A DNA stretch of 64,000 bases. Source: Actinomyces sp. B33. Lineage in GTDB: Bacteria; Actinomycetota; Actinomycetes; Actinomycetales; Actinomycetaceae. Every line of letters starts with the position of its first letter. The stretch's first letter is position 1. Shown in pieces: positions 1 to 7,801 of this stretch. Under the pieces are notes generated by a model. That model saw only the letters and a list, made by a program, of their open reading frames with translations, made no database searches and was not told the DNA's origin. The stretch spans positions 372,001-436,000 of the forward strand of contig NZ_JAMRYR010000003.1 in assembly GCF_028437565.1 (NCBI RefSeq), in the 5' to 3' direction. The position numbers were made by a program, and so were the translations under genes.

Positions 1-1878
1 GTGGAGCTTCCCATCGGTCCCGACGACCTGCGGGACCCGGGTCCCCGACGCCGTGCGCGCGACGACCGCGACGACCCCGTGGAGCTGACGGCGCCCCGAC
101 CGGTAGGCGACGACGTCCCCGGGGCGCACGCGGCTCAGCCGGTCGAGCGCCTCCTCCCGGGTCCTCCGGGCCCTCTCGCGGGCCCCCTCCTTCTGGGCCC
201 GCGAGATGCGGTCCCGCAAGTCGAAGTACTCGCGGGCGTCCCCCGCGTCGCACGACATCTCCTCGGCCAGCCGGGCCATGCGTTCGTCGAGACGGCGGGC
301 CCGGGTCGCCAACTGGACGACGGCCCCGTCGGCCTGGAACTGGGCGAAGGACGTCTCCAGGACGTCGCGGGTCGCCGCCCGAGACGAGTGCTCCAGGAGG
401 TTGACAACCATGTTGTACGTCGGATGGAAGGCGCTGATCAGCGGATACGTGCGCTTCGAGGCGAGGGCCGCGACCTCCTCGGGGGCCACCGACCCCCGGT
501 GCAGGACGACCGCGTGCCCCTCGACGTCGATCCCGCGCCGTCCGGCCCGGCCCGACAGCTGCGTGTACTCCCCCGGGGTCACCTGGACGTGCTCGGCGCC
601 GTTCCACTTGCGCAGCGCCTCGATGACGACCGTGCGGGCCGGCATGTTGATCCCCAGCGCCAGGGTCTCCGTCGCGAACACCTGCTTGACGAGGCCCTCG
701 GCGAAGAGGTGCTCGACGACCTCCTTCATCATCGGCAGCATCCCCGCGTGATGGGCCGCCACTCCCCGCTCCAGGCCCCGGGCCCACCGGTCCAGGCCCA
801 GGACCGCGACGTCGGCCGGGTCGACGACGGCCATCGCCGCGTCGACGTACTCGCGGATCCGAGCGGCCTCCTGCCGGCTCGTCAGGACGATCCCCGAGGC
901 GAGGACCTGGGCGACCGCGTCCTCGCACCCGGCGCGCGAGAAGATGAAGGTGATCGCCGGCAGGAGCCCCGCCCGGTCCAGGGCGATGAGGGTGGACGGG
1001 CGCGATTCGCGGCGCGCGGGCCGACGACGGCCCCCGTCCTGCCTGCCGCGCCCTCCCCCGCCCCGGCCCCCGAGCGCCCCGGGCGAGACGGCGGCGAGGA
1101 GCTCGGGATTGAGCCTGTCGGCCGGCGCCGCCCCCCGGCGCGTCGGCGCGTACAGGTCGAAGAGCTCGTCGCCGACGATCATGTGCTGGTACAGGGGGAC
1201 GGGGCGGGTCTCCGAGACGACGATCCGGCACGAGCCGCGCACCTCGTGGATCCACGCGCCAAACTCCTCCGCGTTCGACACCGTCGCCGACAGCGCGACG
1301 ATCTGGATGCGCTGGGGCAGGTGGATGATGACCTCCTCCCACACCGGGCCTCGGAAGCGGTCGGCGAGGTAGTGGACCTCGTCGAGGACCACGGAGTCGA
1401 GGTCGGCCAGATCAGCGCCCGCGTAGATCATGTTGCGCAGGACCTCGGTCGTCATGACGACGACGGGGGCCTGCGGATTGATCGACGTGTCCCCCGTCAG
1501 CAGCCCGACCCGGTCCTCGCCGAAGCGGGCGCGCAAGTCGAGGAACTTCTGATTCGACAGGGCCTTGATCGGCGTCGTGTAGAAGGAGCGTCGCCCGCGC
1601 ACGAGCGCCAGGTGGGTGGCGAACTCGCCGACGACGGTCTTGCCGGCTCCCGTCGGAGCGGCGACGAGCACGCAGTCGCCCTCCTCGACCGCGCGCATCG
1701 CGTCGACCTGGAAAGGATCGGGCGAGAACCCCAGGGACTCCGACCAGGATCGGCGCTCCGAGGCCTCCTCCGCCTGCTCGGCCCGGAACGCGGCGAAGCG
1801 CTCCGACGGGCTGGGGGCGGTGCGCTCCGGCTCGCCGGCCGGCATCGAGGCGCGGCGGCGCCGGCGCGACGGGGTCAT
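1..1878 (-). CDS. helY: Ski2/HelY-like DEAD/DEAH-box RNA helicase, C-terminal part cut by window edge
   Basis: An open minus-strand frame of 626 codons runs off the window at base 1. The protein has an ATP-binding motif APTGAGKT (about residues 74-81), KALSNQK, a DEVH box (about 166-169) and SATVSN, the set expected for Ski2/Mtr4-type superfamily 2 helicases. These are ATP-dependent RNA unwinding enzymes; actinobacterial members are called HelY. The ATG at 1878 overlaps the pafC stop as ATGA, so the genes are probably translationally coupled. In mycobacteria pafB-pafC-tatA-tatC-helY is a known order; tatA and tatC are not between them here. The C-terminal domains lie outside the window. Confidence 0.93.
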   Translation of the reverse strand, partial: MTPSRRRRRASMPAGEPERTAPSPSERFAAFRAEQAEEASERRSWSESLGFSPDPFQVDAMRAVEEGDCVLVAAPTGAGKTVVGEFATHLALVRGRRSFYTTPIKALSNQKFLDLRARFGEDRVGLLTGDTSINPQAPVVVMTTEVLRNMIYAGADLADLDSVVLDEVHYLADRFRGPVWEEVIIHLPQRIQIVALSATVSNAEEFGAWIHEVRGSCRIVVSETRPVPLYQHMIVGDELFDLYAPTRRGAAPADRLNPELLAAVSPGALGGRGGGGRGRQDGGRRRPARRESRPSTLIALDRAGLLPAITFIFSRAGCEDAVAQVLASGIVLTSRQEAARIREYVDAAMAVVDPADVAVLGLDRWARGLERGVAAHHAGMLPMMKEVVEHLFAEGLVKQVFATETLALGINMPARTVVIEALRKWNGAEHVQVTPGEYTQLSGRAGRRGIDVEGHAVVLHRGSVAPEEVAALASKRTYPLISAFHPTYNMVVNLLEHSSRAATRDVLETSFAQFQADGAVVQLATRARRLDERMARLAEEMSCDAGDAREYFDLRDRISRAQKEGARERARRTREEALDRLSRVRPGDVVAYRSGRRQLHGVVAVVARTASGTRVPQVVGTDGKLH

Positions 1879-2816
1879 CGTTCCCGCTCCTTCGTCCACT
1901 CGGGGTCCGTCCACACGGCCAGGGCGGCCCGTGCGCGGGCGCCGGCGCGGCGCAGCGCCGACTCGGGGGCGTCGAGGAGGATCGGCGCCAGATCGATGAG
2001 GAGGGAGTCGAACCAGTGCTCGTCCCACACCGCGATCTCCAGATCGAGGCCGCCGTCGGGCGACTCGGACAGGACGCGGGCGCCGAACTCGTCGACGAGC
2101 CACCTCCCGCCGCTCGACACGCGGATCCTGCGGACATCCGCCGGCTCCTCGGCCACCACCGGCCTGATCGGCGCGATCTCCCCGGTCCGCGTCAGGCCGC
2201 TGATCCTGTCGATGCGGAACCTGCGGGGCGCCTCCGCCGCGCGGCACCAGCCGTCGAGCAGCCACCCGGAGGCCCCCCGACGGACCTCGTGCGGCTCGAC
2301 GACCCGATGCGTCGTCCCCCGCGGCGAGGCGTAGTCGAACTCGACGACCGCTCGCGTCGCGACCGCGTCGAGGAGGGGATCGACGGCTGCGGTCCGGGAG
2401 CGCGGCCGGCTCGGCAGCAGAGCCCCCGGCGCGGAGGACGGCGCAAGGGCCGCGACCGTCAGGGCGATCCTCGGGATCCGCTCGCGCAGGGCGTCGTCGA
2501 GCCCGTCGGCGATGGCCTGGAGGCCGACGAGGATCGCCGTCGCCTCGGCCTCGGTGAGCCTGGGGGGCAGATCGGCACCCAGCGTCGTGCGCACCGACAG
2601 GCGCTGCTCGCGCTCGTACAGGTCCCAGTCCACTTCGAACGAGCGGCCCGGCAGGGAATCCCCCACCTCGCCGAGGTACTCGACGTCGCGGCGCAGCTGG
2701 CGCGTCGAACGGCCGAAATGACGGGCGGCCTCGTTGACGCCGGCCCCCGGGTTCTCGCCGATCCACGACAGGAGGGACAGGAGGCGGGCGATCGAGATCG
2801 GAGTCGATTCAGGCAT
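1875..2816 (-). CDS. pafC: WYL-domain transcriptional regulator PafC
   Basis: 313 aa with an N-terminal winged-helix region (about residues 5-50) and a central WYL-type domain around the GWLLDGW segment (about 185-215), followed by a WCX-like C-terminal part. It lies immediately after a second WYL protein with an 8-nt overlap, the arrangement of pafB-pafC. In mycobacteria PafB and PafC act together as a transcriptional activator of the RecA-independent DNA-damage response. Family and context are clear; that it controls DNA damage genes here is inferred. Unlike in mycobacteria, pafBC lies about 39 kb away from pafA. Confidence 0.9.
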   Translation of the reverse strand: MPESTPISIARLLSLLSWIGENPGAGVNEAARHFGRSTRQLRRDVEYLGEVGDSLPGRSFEVDWDLYEREQRLSVRTTLGADLPPRLTEAEATAILVGLQAIADGLDDALRERIPRIALTVAALAPSSAPGALLPSRPRSRTAAVDPLLDAVATRAVVEFDYASPRGTTHRVVEPHEVRRGASGWLLDGWCRAAEAPRRFRIDRISGLTRTGEIAPIRPVVAEEPADVRRIRVSSGGRWLVDEFGARVLSESPDGGLDLEIAVWDEHWFDSLLIDLAPILLDAPESALRRAGARARAALAVWTDPEWTKERER

Positions 2817-3759
2817 CGCAGTCCTCCCACCCGGCCGCCGCCGTCAGCCGCGAGAGGACCTCCTCGCGCAGCGACGCCGGCTCGACGACGACCACCCGGT
2901 CGGGGGCGGAAAGGACCAGCGAGATCCAGGCGCCGACCTCGTCCTCCTCGGCGAGGACGGCCTCCCATCCCCCGGGCGACGACCCGGCCGCGTCGGAGGG
3001 GGCGCGACCGACCATCCGGGAGGCGACGGCCCCCGGGGCGTCGGGGGCGAGGGCGAGGACGGGGGCGACGAACAGGTCGGCGAAGGGGTCGGCGGCATCG
3101 CCGGGAGGGCCCCCGGCGTCCCCCGGCTCGCCGAGGACCTCGACGGGAGCGGTGATCCGCGAGAGGCGGAAGACCCTCGGGGCCGTCCGATCCAGGTCCA
3201 TGCCCCACAGGTACAGGGCCCGGCCCCGGACGATCAGCCGCCACGGCTCGACGGCCCGCTCGGCGACCCCCGACCGTGAGGCGTAGGTGAAGGACACGGG
3301 GCGGGCATCGCGGATCGCCCCGACGAGGCGCGCCACGAGATCGGCTCCCGCCAGATCCAGACGGGGGGACGCCGCGGCCGCGGGGGCGGGGGCGTCCGCC
3401 AGGGCGAGGATCTTGGGGGCCACGGCCCCCGGGGCGACGTCGCCGCCCGACCACGCCCGGACCGCCATGTGGATCAGCGCGAGATCCGTCTCGTCGAGGG
3501 GGGCGTCCGCGGCCGGCGCGAAGGACTCGATCGACACCCGGTAGTGCTCGCCGAGGGGGCCGTGCTCGACCTCGACGACGATCCCGGACTCGCGCAGCGC
3601 GTCCTTATCGCGCTGGAACTGGGATTCGAAGGCGCTGTCGGACAGCCCCGCGTACCCGGGCAACTCCCGGACGCGCGCCTTCGTCCGTCCCCTCGCCGAG
3701 GCGAGGAGGTCGAAGAAGAGCCCGAGCACCCGGGCGTTGGTCGACGGCTCGCTGATCAC
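2809..3759 (-). CDS. pafB: WYL-domain transcriptional regulator PafB
   Basis: 316 aa with an N-terminal helix-turn-helix region (about residues 8-65) and a WYL domain around ALYLWGMDLD and the following arginine-rich stretch FRLSRI (about 195-220). It precedes pafC with overlapping reading frames, so the two products are probably made in equal amounts for a PafBC heterodimer. The GTG start at 3759 lies 6 nt after a TAGGCT box, which fits a leaderless transcript and supports this start. The central part is unusually rich in Ala, Gly and Pro. Confidence 0.9.
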   Translation of the reverse strand: MISEPSTNARVLGLFFDLLASARGRTKARVRELPGYAGLSDSAFESQFQRDKDALRESGIVVEVEHGPLGEHYRVSIESFAPAADAPLDETDLALIHMAVRAWSGGDVAPGAVAPKILALADAPAPAAAASPRLDLAGADLVARLVGAIRDARPVSFTYASRSGVAERAVEPWRLIVRGRALYLWGMDLDRTAPRVFRLSRITAPVEVLGEPGDAGGPPGDAADPFADLFVAPVLALAPDAPGAVASRMVGRAPSDAAGSSPGGWEAVLAEEDEVGAWISLVLSAPDRVVVVEPASLREEVLSRLTAAAGWEDCDA

Positions 3760-3771
3760 CGGCCCAGCCTA
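3760..3771 (-). promoter_or_regulatory. Putative leaderless promoter -10 box for pafBC-helY
   Basis: TAGGCT at 3771-3766 on the minus strand is followed by 6 nt and then the GTG of pafB. The spacing places the transcription start at or next to the start codon. No convincing -35 is seen. It belongs to a set of similar boxes in this window. Confidence 0.5.
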
Positions 3772-3796
3772 AGCCCTGCCGGTCCGTCGGACCGGA

Positions 3797-4642
3797 TCAC
3801 AGGCGCGAGGCGGTGAGCTCGGTGACGATGATGCCGCGGGCTCCCGCGCCGTGAAGGCGATCCATGACGAGGTTGACCCCGTGGGAGGGGACCATCGCCC
3901 GCACGGCCCGCCAGCGGGGGTCAACGAGGGGGCTGATCGTCGGCGAGTCGAAGCCCGGCGTGATGGCGATCGTCCGATCCAGGTCGTCCTCGTGGACGTT
4001 GTAGTCGATGAGCACGTAGGAGCGCGCCACCTGGACGCCCTCGAGACGCCGATCGAGGGTCGCCAACGCCGGATCGTCGCGCAATTCGGGCCGGGTGATG
4101 AGGATCGCCTCGGATTCGAGGATCGGCTCGCCGAAGACCTCGAGGCCGGCGGCCCTGAGCGTCGACCCCGTCTCGACGACGTCGGCGATGAGATCGGCGA
4201 CGCCCAGGCGCACGGAGGACTCGACGGCCCCGTCGAGGTGGACGACCTCCGCCTCGATGCCCTGACCGGCGAGGTAATCGCGGACGAGCAGGTCGTAGGA
4301 GGCGGCGACCCGCTTCCCGCCGACCTGCTCGAGGCAGGTGACGGCCCCCGCGGGCGCGGCGAAGCGGAAGGTCGATCGGGCGAAGCCCAGGGCCCGGTGC
4401 TCGACCGCTCCTGTCCCCGAGTCGAGGAGGAGGTCACGGCCGGTGATCCCCGCGTGGATCGAGCCGCGGCCGACGTAGACGGCGATGTCGCGGGGGCGCA
4501 GGAAGAACAGCTCGACGTCGTTCTCGTGGTCGGTGAGGACCAGTTCCCTGCCGCGGCGACGCGCCTGGTAGCCGGCCTCGGACAGGAGGGAGACGGCGGG
4601 GTCCGACAGGGAGCCCTTGTTGGGGACGGCGATGCGCAGCAT
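3797..4642 (-). CDS. hisG: ATP phosphoribosyltransferase (long form)
   Basis: 281 aa from the ATG at 4642. The start [12 protein letters not shown] is the typical HisG N-terminus; [19 protein letters not shown] and the PRPP-binding stretch [16 protein letters not shown] (about 165-180) follow. The C-terminal ACT-like regulatory part is present, as expected for the long, histidine-feedback-inhibited form. The enzyme joins ATP and PRPP in the first step of histidine synthesis. A GTG at 4654 overlaps the hisE stop as GTGA and would add four residues, but the ATG has a GAGG ribosome site 6 nt upstream and matches family starts. Co-transcribed with hisE. Confidence 0.96.
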   Translation of the reverse strand: MLRIAVPNKGSLSDPAVSLLSEAGYQARRRGRELVLTDHENDVELFFLRPRDIAVYVGRGSIHAGITGRDLLLDSGTGAVEHRALGFARSTFRFAAPAGAVTCLEQVGGKRVAASYDLLVRDYLAGQGIEAEVVHLDGAVESSVRLGVADLIADVVETGSTLRAAGLEVFGEPILESEAILITRPELRDDPALATLDRRLEGVQVARSYVLIDYNVHEDDLDRTIAITPGFDSPTISPLVDPRWRAVRAMVPSHGVNLVMDRLHGAGARGIIVTELTASRL

Positions 4643-4650
4643 ATCGGGCC

Positions 4651-4914
4651 TCACAGGTGCGTGTAGACGTCGTCGAGGGTCAGCCCCTTGGCGATCATCA
4701 TCACCTGCGCGTGGTAGAGAAGCTGGGAGATCTCCAACGCGCAGTCGTCGAGGCTCTCGTACTCGGCCGCCATCCAGACCTCGCCGGCCTCCTCGAGGAT
4801 CTTCTTGCCGATGAAGTGGACGCCCCGGTCCAGTTCGGCGACGGTCCCCGACCCCTCGGGCCGGGTCTGGGCTTTCTCGGACAGCTCGCTGAAGAGGTTC
4901 TCAAAGGTAGTCAC
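4651..4914 (-). CDS. hisE: Phosphoribosyl-ATP pyrophosphatase
   Basis: 87 aa, the normal size of a stand-alone HisE. The all-alpha NTP pyrophosphatase core shows [16 protein letters not shown] (about residues 37-52) with the acidic EExxE-like motif and a second acidic helix [14 protein letters not shown] (about 57-70). It hydrolyses phosphoribosyl-ATP to phosphoribosyl-AMP in step two of histidine synthesis. It directly precedes hisG. The GTG start follows a TAGGCT box by 7 nt. Confidence 0.96.
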   Translation of the reverse strand: MTTFENLFSELSEKAQTRPEGSGTVAELDRGVHFIGKKILEEAGEVWMAAEYESLDDCALEISQLLYHAQVMMIAKGLTLDDVYTHL

Positions 4915-4927
4915 GCGGACAAGCCTA
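4915..4927 (-). promoter_or_regulatory. Putative leaderless promoter -10 box for hisEG
   Basis: TAGGCT at 4927-4922 (minus strand), then 7 nt to the GTG of hisE. It lies just after the upstream terminator hairpin, so hisEG is probably an independent transcript. Confidence 0.5.
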
Positions 4928-4944
4928 ATGCCTGGGGGCCTGCG

Positions 4945-4989
4945 CCCGGGGACGCCGCCCGGCCTCCAAGACCGGACGGCGTCCCCGGG
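4945..4989 (-). terminator. Strong hairpin after the riboflavin importer genes
   Basis: A perfect 13-bp inverted repeat, CCCGGGGACGCCG at 4945-4957 and its complement at 4977-4989. It is extended inside by CCGG/CCGG (4959-4962 with 4972-4975) after one mismatch. It lies 3 nt after the ribY stop and upstream of hisE, so it most likely ends the ribXY transcript. There is no long T run, which is usual for high-GC actinobacteria. Confidence 0.75.
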
Positions 4990-4992
4990 GCG

Positions 4993-6051
4993 TCAGCGCG
5001 ACGGGACGAGGTTGACGGCCGCGGCCTCCGCGTCGGGCCTCGTCTGGACGAGCCCGGGAATCGAGGCGAGGAAGTCCGCCATCGCCTCCCACGCGGCGAG
5101 GTCCTGCTCCCCGAGGGCCTGGCCCTCGGGCGCGCGCATCAGGCGGATCGTCTCGTCGAGGACCGCGCGCGCCGTGTCGAGGCGCTCCTCATCGGTCAGG
5201 GTCTCGTCGCGCGTGCGCGTCGCGTCGATCGCGGACTGCGGGTCGGCGATGGTCGCGTCGATGCCGGCGGCCGTGGCGCGCACGACGGCGGCCGCCTCAT
5301 CCGGATGGGCGTCGAGCCACTGGCGGGTCGTGATGATCGACGCGCCGACGAGGGGCACGTCCCCGGGGGCCAGGTCGATGGCGCGCACGTCGAGTCCGGC
5401 GCGGCGCATCTGGACGAGGTCGTTGTTCGTGAATCCGAGGACGGCGTCGACCTGGCCCTGGGCGATCGCGGCCTGCTGCGTGTAGCCGATGGAGACGATG
5501 TCGACGTCCTCGGCGGTCAGGCCGCCGGCCTGGATGGCCGCGAGGGTCGCGTACCAGTTGGACCCGTACTCCCCGGGGATGCCGATGGAGCGGCCTTCGA
5601 GGTCGGCCAGGGAGCGGATCGGCGAGTCCGCGGGGACGATGACGGCTCCCGGGTAGGTCCGGTAGTAGGCGCCGATCGACACGAGGTCCATCCCCTGGTC
5701 GCGGGCGGTCATCGCCTCGTCCCCGGAGGCGATGACGACGTCCTCCTGACCGGAGACCAGGGCGGTGAACAGCCCCTCGTCGGAGCCGTGGTGGCGGATC
5801 GTGGCGTCGAGGCCCTCGGCGGCGTACAGGCCGTGGTCCTCGGCGACGTAGACGGGAGAGAACTGGACGTTGGGGATGTAGGTCAGCCCGATCGTCACGG
5901 CATCGGCGTCGGCTCCCGCGGCCGCCGTTCCCGGGGACTGCGCCGCCCCGGACTGGTCGGGGGCACCGGGATCTGCGGGCTGGGGAGCGCACCCGACGAG
6001 TACGGCCCAGCCGAGGGCGAGGAGGGCGACGAGGGGACGGAGACGGGTCAT
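4993..6051 (-). CDS. ribY: NMT1/THI5-like ABC substrate-binding lipoprotein, probable riboflavin binder RibY
   Basis: 352 aa. An N-terminal lipoprotein signal ends in the lipobox VLVGC (Cys about residue 21), so the protein should be anchored outside the membrane. From about residue 52 it has the NMT1/ThiY-type binding fold (VTIGLTYIPNVQFSPVYVA). Proteins of this fold bind thiamine pyrimidines, but also riboflavin (RibY of RibXY systems) and other aromatic compounds. The FMN riboswitch upstream of its partner permease makes riboflavin or a flavin precursor the best guess. No ATP-binding subunit is encoded next to it. The ligand assignment is inference from regulation and context. Confidence 0.8.
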   Translation of the reverse strand: MTRLRPLVALLALGWAVLVGCAPQPADPGAPDQSGAAQSPGTAAAGADADAVTIGLTYIPNVQFSPVYVAEDHGLYAAEGLDATIRHHGSDEGLFTALVSGQEDVVIASGDEAMTARDQGMDLVSIGAYYRTYPGAVIVPADSPIRSLADLEGRSIGIPGEYGSNWYATLAAIQAGGLTAEDVDIVSIGYTQQAAIAQGQVDAVLGFTNNDLVQMRRAGLDVRAIDLAPGDVPLVGASIITTRQWLDAHPDEAAAVVRATAAGIDATIADPQSAIDATRTRDETLTDEERLDTARAVLDETIRLMRAPEGQALGEQDLAAWEAMADFLASIPGLVQTRPDAEAAAVNLVPSR

Positions 6052-6067
6052 GCGGATGTGCCTTTCA

Positions 6068-6838
6068 CTAGTCGATGTCGTAGCGCCGCGAGCGTTCGAT
6101 CCGGTAGATCGCCAGGTAGACGATCGTCGCCATGAGGCACAGGACGATGATCGTCACGAACATGCCGGCGGTGTCGACGTTGGTTCGGGACTGCGTGAGC
6201 ACTTGACCGAGGCCGTCTCCCCCCATGACCATCTCCCCGACGACGGCGCCGGTCACCGACAGGGTGACGCCGTTGCGCAGCCCTCCGAGGATCGCGGGCG
6301 CCGCCAGGGGCAGTTCGATGGACATCGCCATCGTCGCCCCCGTCGCCCCGTCGAGCTCGGCGGCCTCGAGGACCTCCCGGTCGAGATGGCGCAGGCCGAC
6401 GACCGTGGAGACGAGGATCGGGAAGAAGACGAGGAGGGTGCACAGGGCCGCGATCGACCGCATCCCGTACCCGATCCACAGGACGAGGAGCGGGGCGAGG
6501 GCGATCGCGGGCAGCGCCTGAGTGGCGCCGAGGAAGGGCTCCACCGCGGCCTGGACCAGGCGGGAGCGGTAGATGACGTACGCCAGGGGCAGCGCGATGA
6601 CGGCGCCCATGGCCGAGCCGGCGACCGCTTCGACGGCGGTCGTGGCGATCCTCCTCCACATGGAGGCCTGCGCGAGCATGACGACCGCGCGGTCCCAGGT
6701 GGCCCCCGGCGAGGGGAGCCGCCAGGACTCGATGCCGGTGAACGCCGTCGTGGCCCACCATCCGCCCAGGCAGATGAGGAGGAAAACGATCGGCGCGACG
6801 ACGGTCATCAGACCGGTCGGCCTGGATCGACGAGCCAC
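6068..6838 (-). CDS. ribX: ABC transporter permease, probable riboflavin permease RibX
   Basis: About 256 aa from the GTG at 6838, which has GGAAGGG as ribosome site about 7 nt upstream. The frame stays open upstream to 6985, but that extension lies inside the FMN riboswitch and is not coding. About six hydrophobic segments and the EAA loop (EAAELDGATGATM, followed by ELPLAAPAI) are typical of the importer permeases that pair with an ATPase. It is followed by ribY 16 nt later. It fits RibX of RibXY riboflavin importers. The missing ATPase is probably shared or encoded elsewhere. Confidence 0.82.
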   Translation of the reverse strand: MARRSRPTGLMTVVAPIVFLLICLGGWWATTAFTGIESWRLPSPGATWDRAVVMLAQASMWRRIATTAVEAVAGSAMGAVIALPLAYVIYRSRLVQAAVEPFLGATQALPAIALAPLLVLWIGYGMRSIAALCTLLVFFPILVSTVVGLRHLDREVLEAAELDGATGATMAMSIELPLAAPAILGGLRNGVTLSVTGAVVGEMVMGGDGLGQVLTQSRTNVDTAGMFVTIIVLCLMATIVYLAIYRIERSRRYDID

Positions 6839-6902
6839 GGGGCACCCTTCCGGCATCCGGGTACGCGCGGCGAAGCGCGCACGGCAACGCGTGCACGCTG
6901 CG

Positions 6903-7015
6903 CTCCTCCCATCCGGACTCTCACCGTCGGTGCCGGAATCCCACCGGCTCAGCCGCCCGATAGCGGGCGGGTCGCGGACTATCACCGCCGGTTCGGACTT
7001 TCACCGACCCCGGAG
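6903..7015 (-). promoter_or_regulatory. FMN riboswitch (RFN element)
   Basis: On the minus strand the region reads through the hallmark RFN segments in order: GGGGTCGGTGAAAGTCCG, AACCGGCGGTGATAGTCCGC, GAGCCGGTGGGATTCCGGC, ACCGACGGTGAGAGTCCGGA, TGGGAGGAG. The P1 stem is CTCC/GGAG. The following 60 nt can fold TACCC with GGGTG around the GGAAGGG ribosome site of ribX, so translational control is likely: FMN binding should shut off the importer. The aptamer match is direct; the switching mechanism is inferred. Confidence 0.95.
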
Positions 7016-7027
7016 CACTCGCCGGCC

Positions 7028-7033
7028 ATTGTG
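7028..7033 (-). promoter_or_regulatory. Possible -10 box of the ribXY transcript
   Basis: CACAAT on the minus strand, about 13 nt before the 5' stem of the FMN aptamer and in the rpe-ribX gap. The same box precedes gmk. No clear -35 is visible. Confidence 0.35.
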
Positions 7034-7094
7034 CCACGGCCTGAGCCCCGCGCGCGAGACGGCGCTGCGGGTGTCCCCCACCGGCGGCCGGCAG

Positions 7095-7757
7095 TCAGTG
7101 GCAGTGACGGGCGGCGAGCTCGCGCAGCGTCGCGATCTCGGCGCACGCGTCATCGGCCGTGAAGACCGCCGACCCGGCGACGAAGTTGTCGGCGCCGGCC
7201 TCGGCGGCCCTCTCGATGGTCCGGCGCGAGACCCCGCCGTCGACCTGGACGGACACCTCCAGTCCGGCGGCGTTGATCGCCTCGCGGGTCCGGCGCACCT
7301 TGGGCAGCATCGAGTCGATGAAGGACTGCCCGCCGAAGCCCGGCTCGACGGTCATGACGAGGATCATGTCGAATTCGGAGAGGATGTCGACGAAGGGGGC
7401 GATGTCGGTGGCCGGGCGCAGTGCCAGCCCGACCCTCGACCCGATCCTGTGGAGCTCGCGGGCCAGCCGCAGGGGCGCGGCGGCGGCCTCGGCGTGGAAG
7501 GTCACGGACTGGCAGCCGATCTCCGCGTAGGACGGGGCCCAGCGGTCGGGGTCCTCGATCATCAGGTGGGCGTCGACCGGCAGGATCTTCGAGGCGACGA
7601 CGGCCTCGGCGACGGGCAGCCCCCACGACAGGTTGGGGACGAAGTGGTTGTCCATGACGTCGACGTGGGCGACGTCGGCGCTGGAGATCTTCGTCAGCTC
7701 GCCGCGCAGGTCGGCGATGTCGCAGTTGAGAATCGAGGGGGAGATGGTCGGTTTCAT
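7095..7757 (-). CDS. rpe: Ribulose-phosphate 3-epimerase
   Basis: 220 aa TIM-barrel epimerase. It interconverts ribulose 5-phosphate and xylulose 5-phosphate in the pentose phosphate pathway. Visible family motifs are [39 protein letters not shown] with the loop that closes over the phosphate, and VDGGV. The ATG at 7757 starts at the typical [10 protein letters not shown] and is 6 nt after a TACGAT box; the frame is open far upstream but that part is antisense to nothing known and lacks family similarity. In many actinobacteria riboflavin synthesis genes follow rpe; here ribXY follows. Confidence 0.96.
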   Translation of the reverse strand: MKPTISPSILNCDIADLRGELTKISSADVAHVDVMDNHFVPNLSWGLPVAEAVVASKILPVDAHLMIEDPDRWAPSYAEIGCQSVTFHAEAAAAPLRLARELHRIGSRVGLALRPATDIAPFVDILSEFDMILVMTVEPGFGGQSFIDSMLPKVRRTREAINAAGLEVSVQVDGGVSRRTIERAAEAGADNFVAGSAVFTADDACAEIATLRELAARHCH

Positions 7758-7769
7758 GGGGCCATCGTA
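7758..7769 (-). promoter_or_regulatory. Putative leaderless promoter -10 box for rpe
   Basis: TACGAT at 7769-7764 (minus strand) followed by 6 nt and the rpe ATG. It gives rpe its own start site although it follows rsmB on the same strand. Confidence 0.45.
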
Positions 7770-7801
7770 TCGGCGCGGCGCGCTCCCGTTCCGGCTCTTC
7801 G

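Noticed and set aside
1-3155. Long plus-strand open frames opposite the helicase and pafC
   Set aside because: The products are low-complexity and Arg/Pro/Gly-rich; the minus-strand genes have clear helicase and WYL motifs.
4643-4654. GTG start of hisG at 4654 overlapping the hisE stop
   Set aside because: The ATG at 4642 gives the standard N-terminus and has a ribosome site at good spacing; the GTG remains possible.
6839-6985. N-terminal extension of the RibX permease up to 6985
   Set aside because: It would be translated from inside the FMN riboswitch aptamer; the GTG at 6838 with GGAAGGG upstream is the better start.
4993-7015. Thiamine (TPP riboswitch and ThiY/ThiX) assignment of the ABC importer
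   Set aside because: The binding protein fold alone would allow it, but the RNA element upstream matches the FMN aptamer and no TPP aptamer motif is seen.
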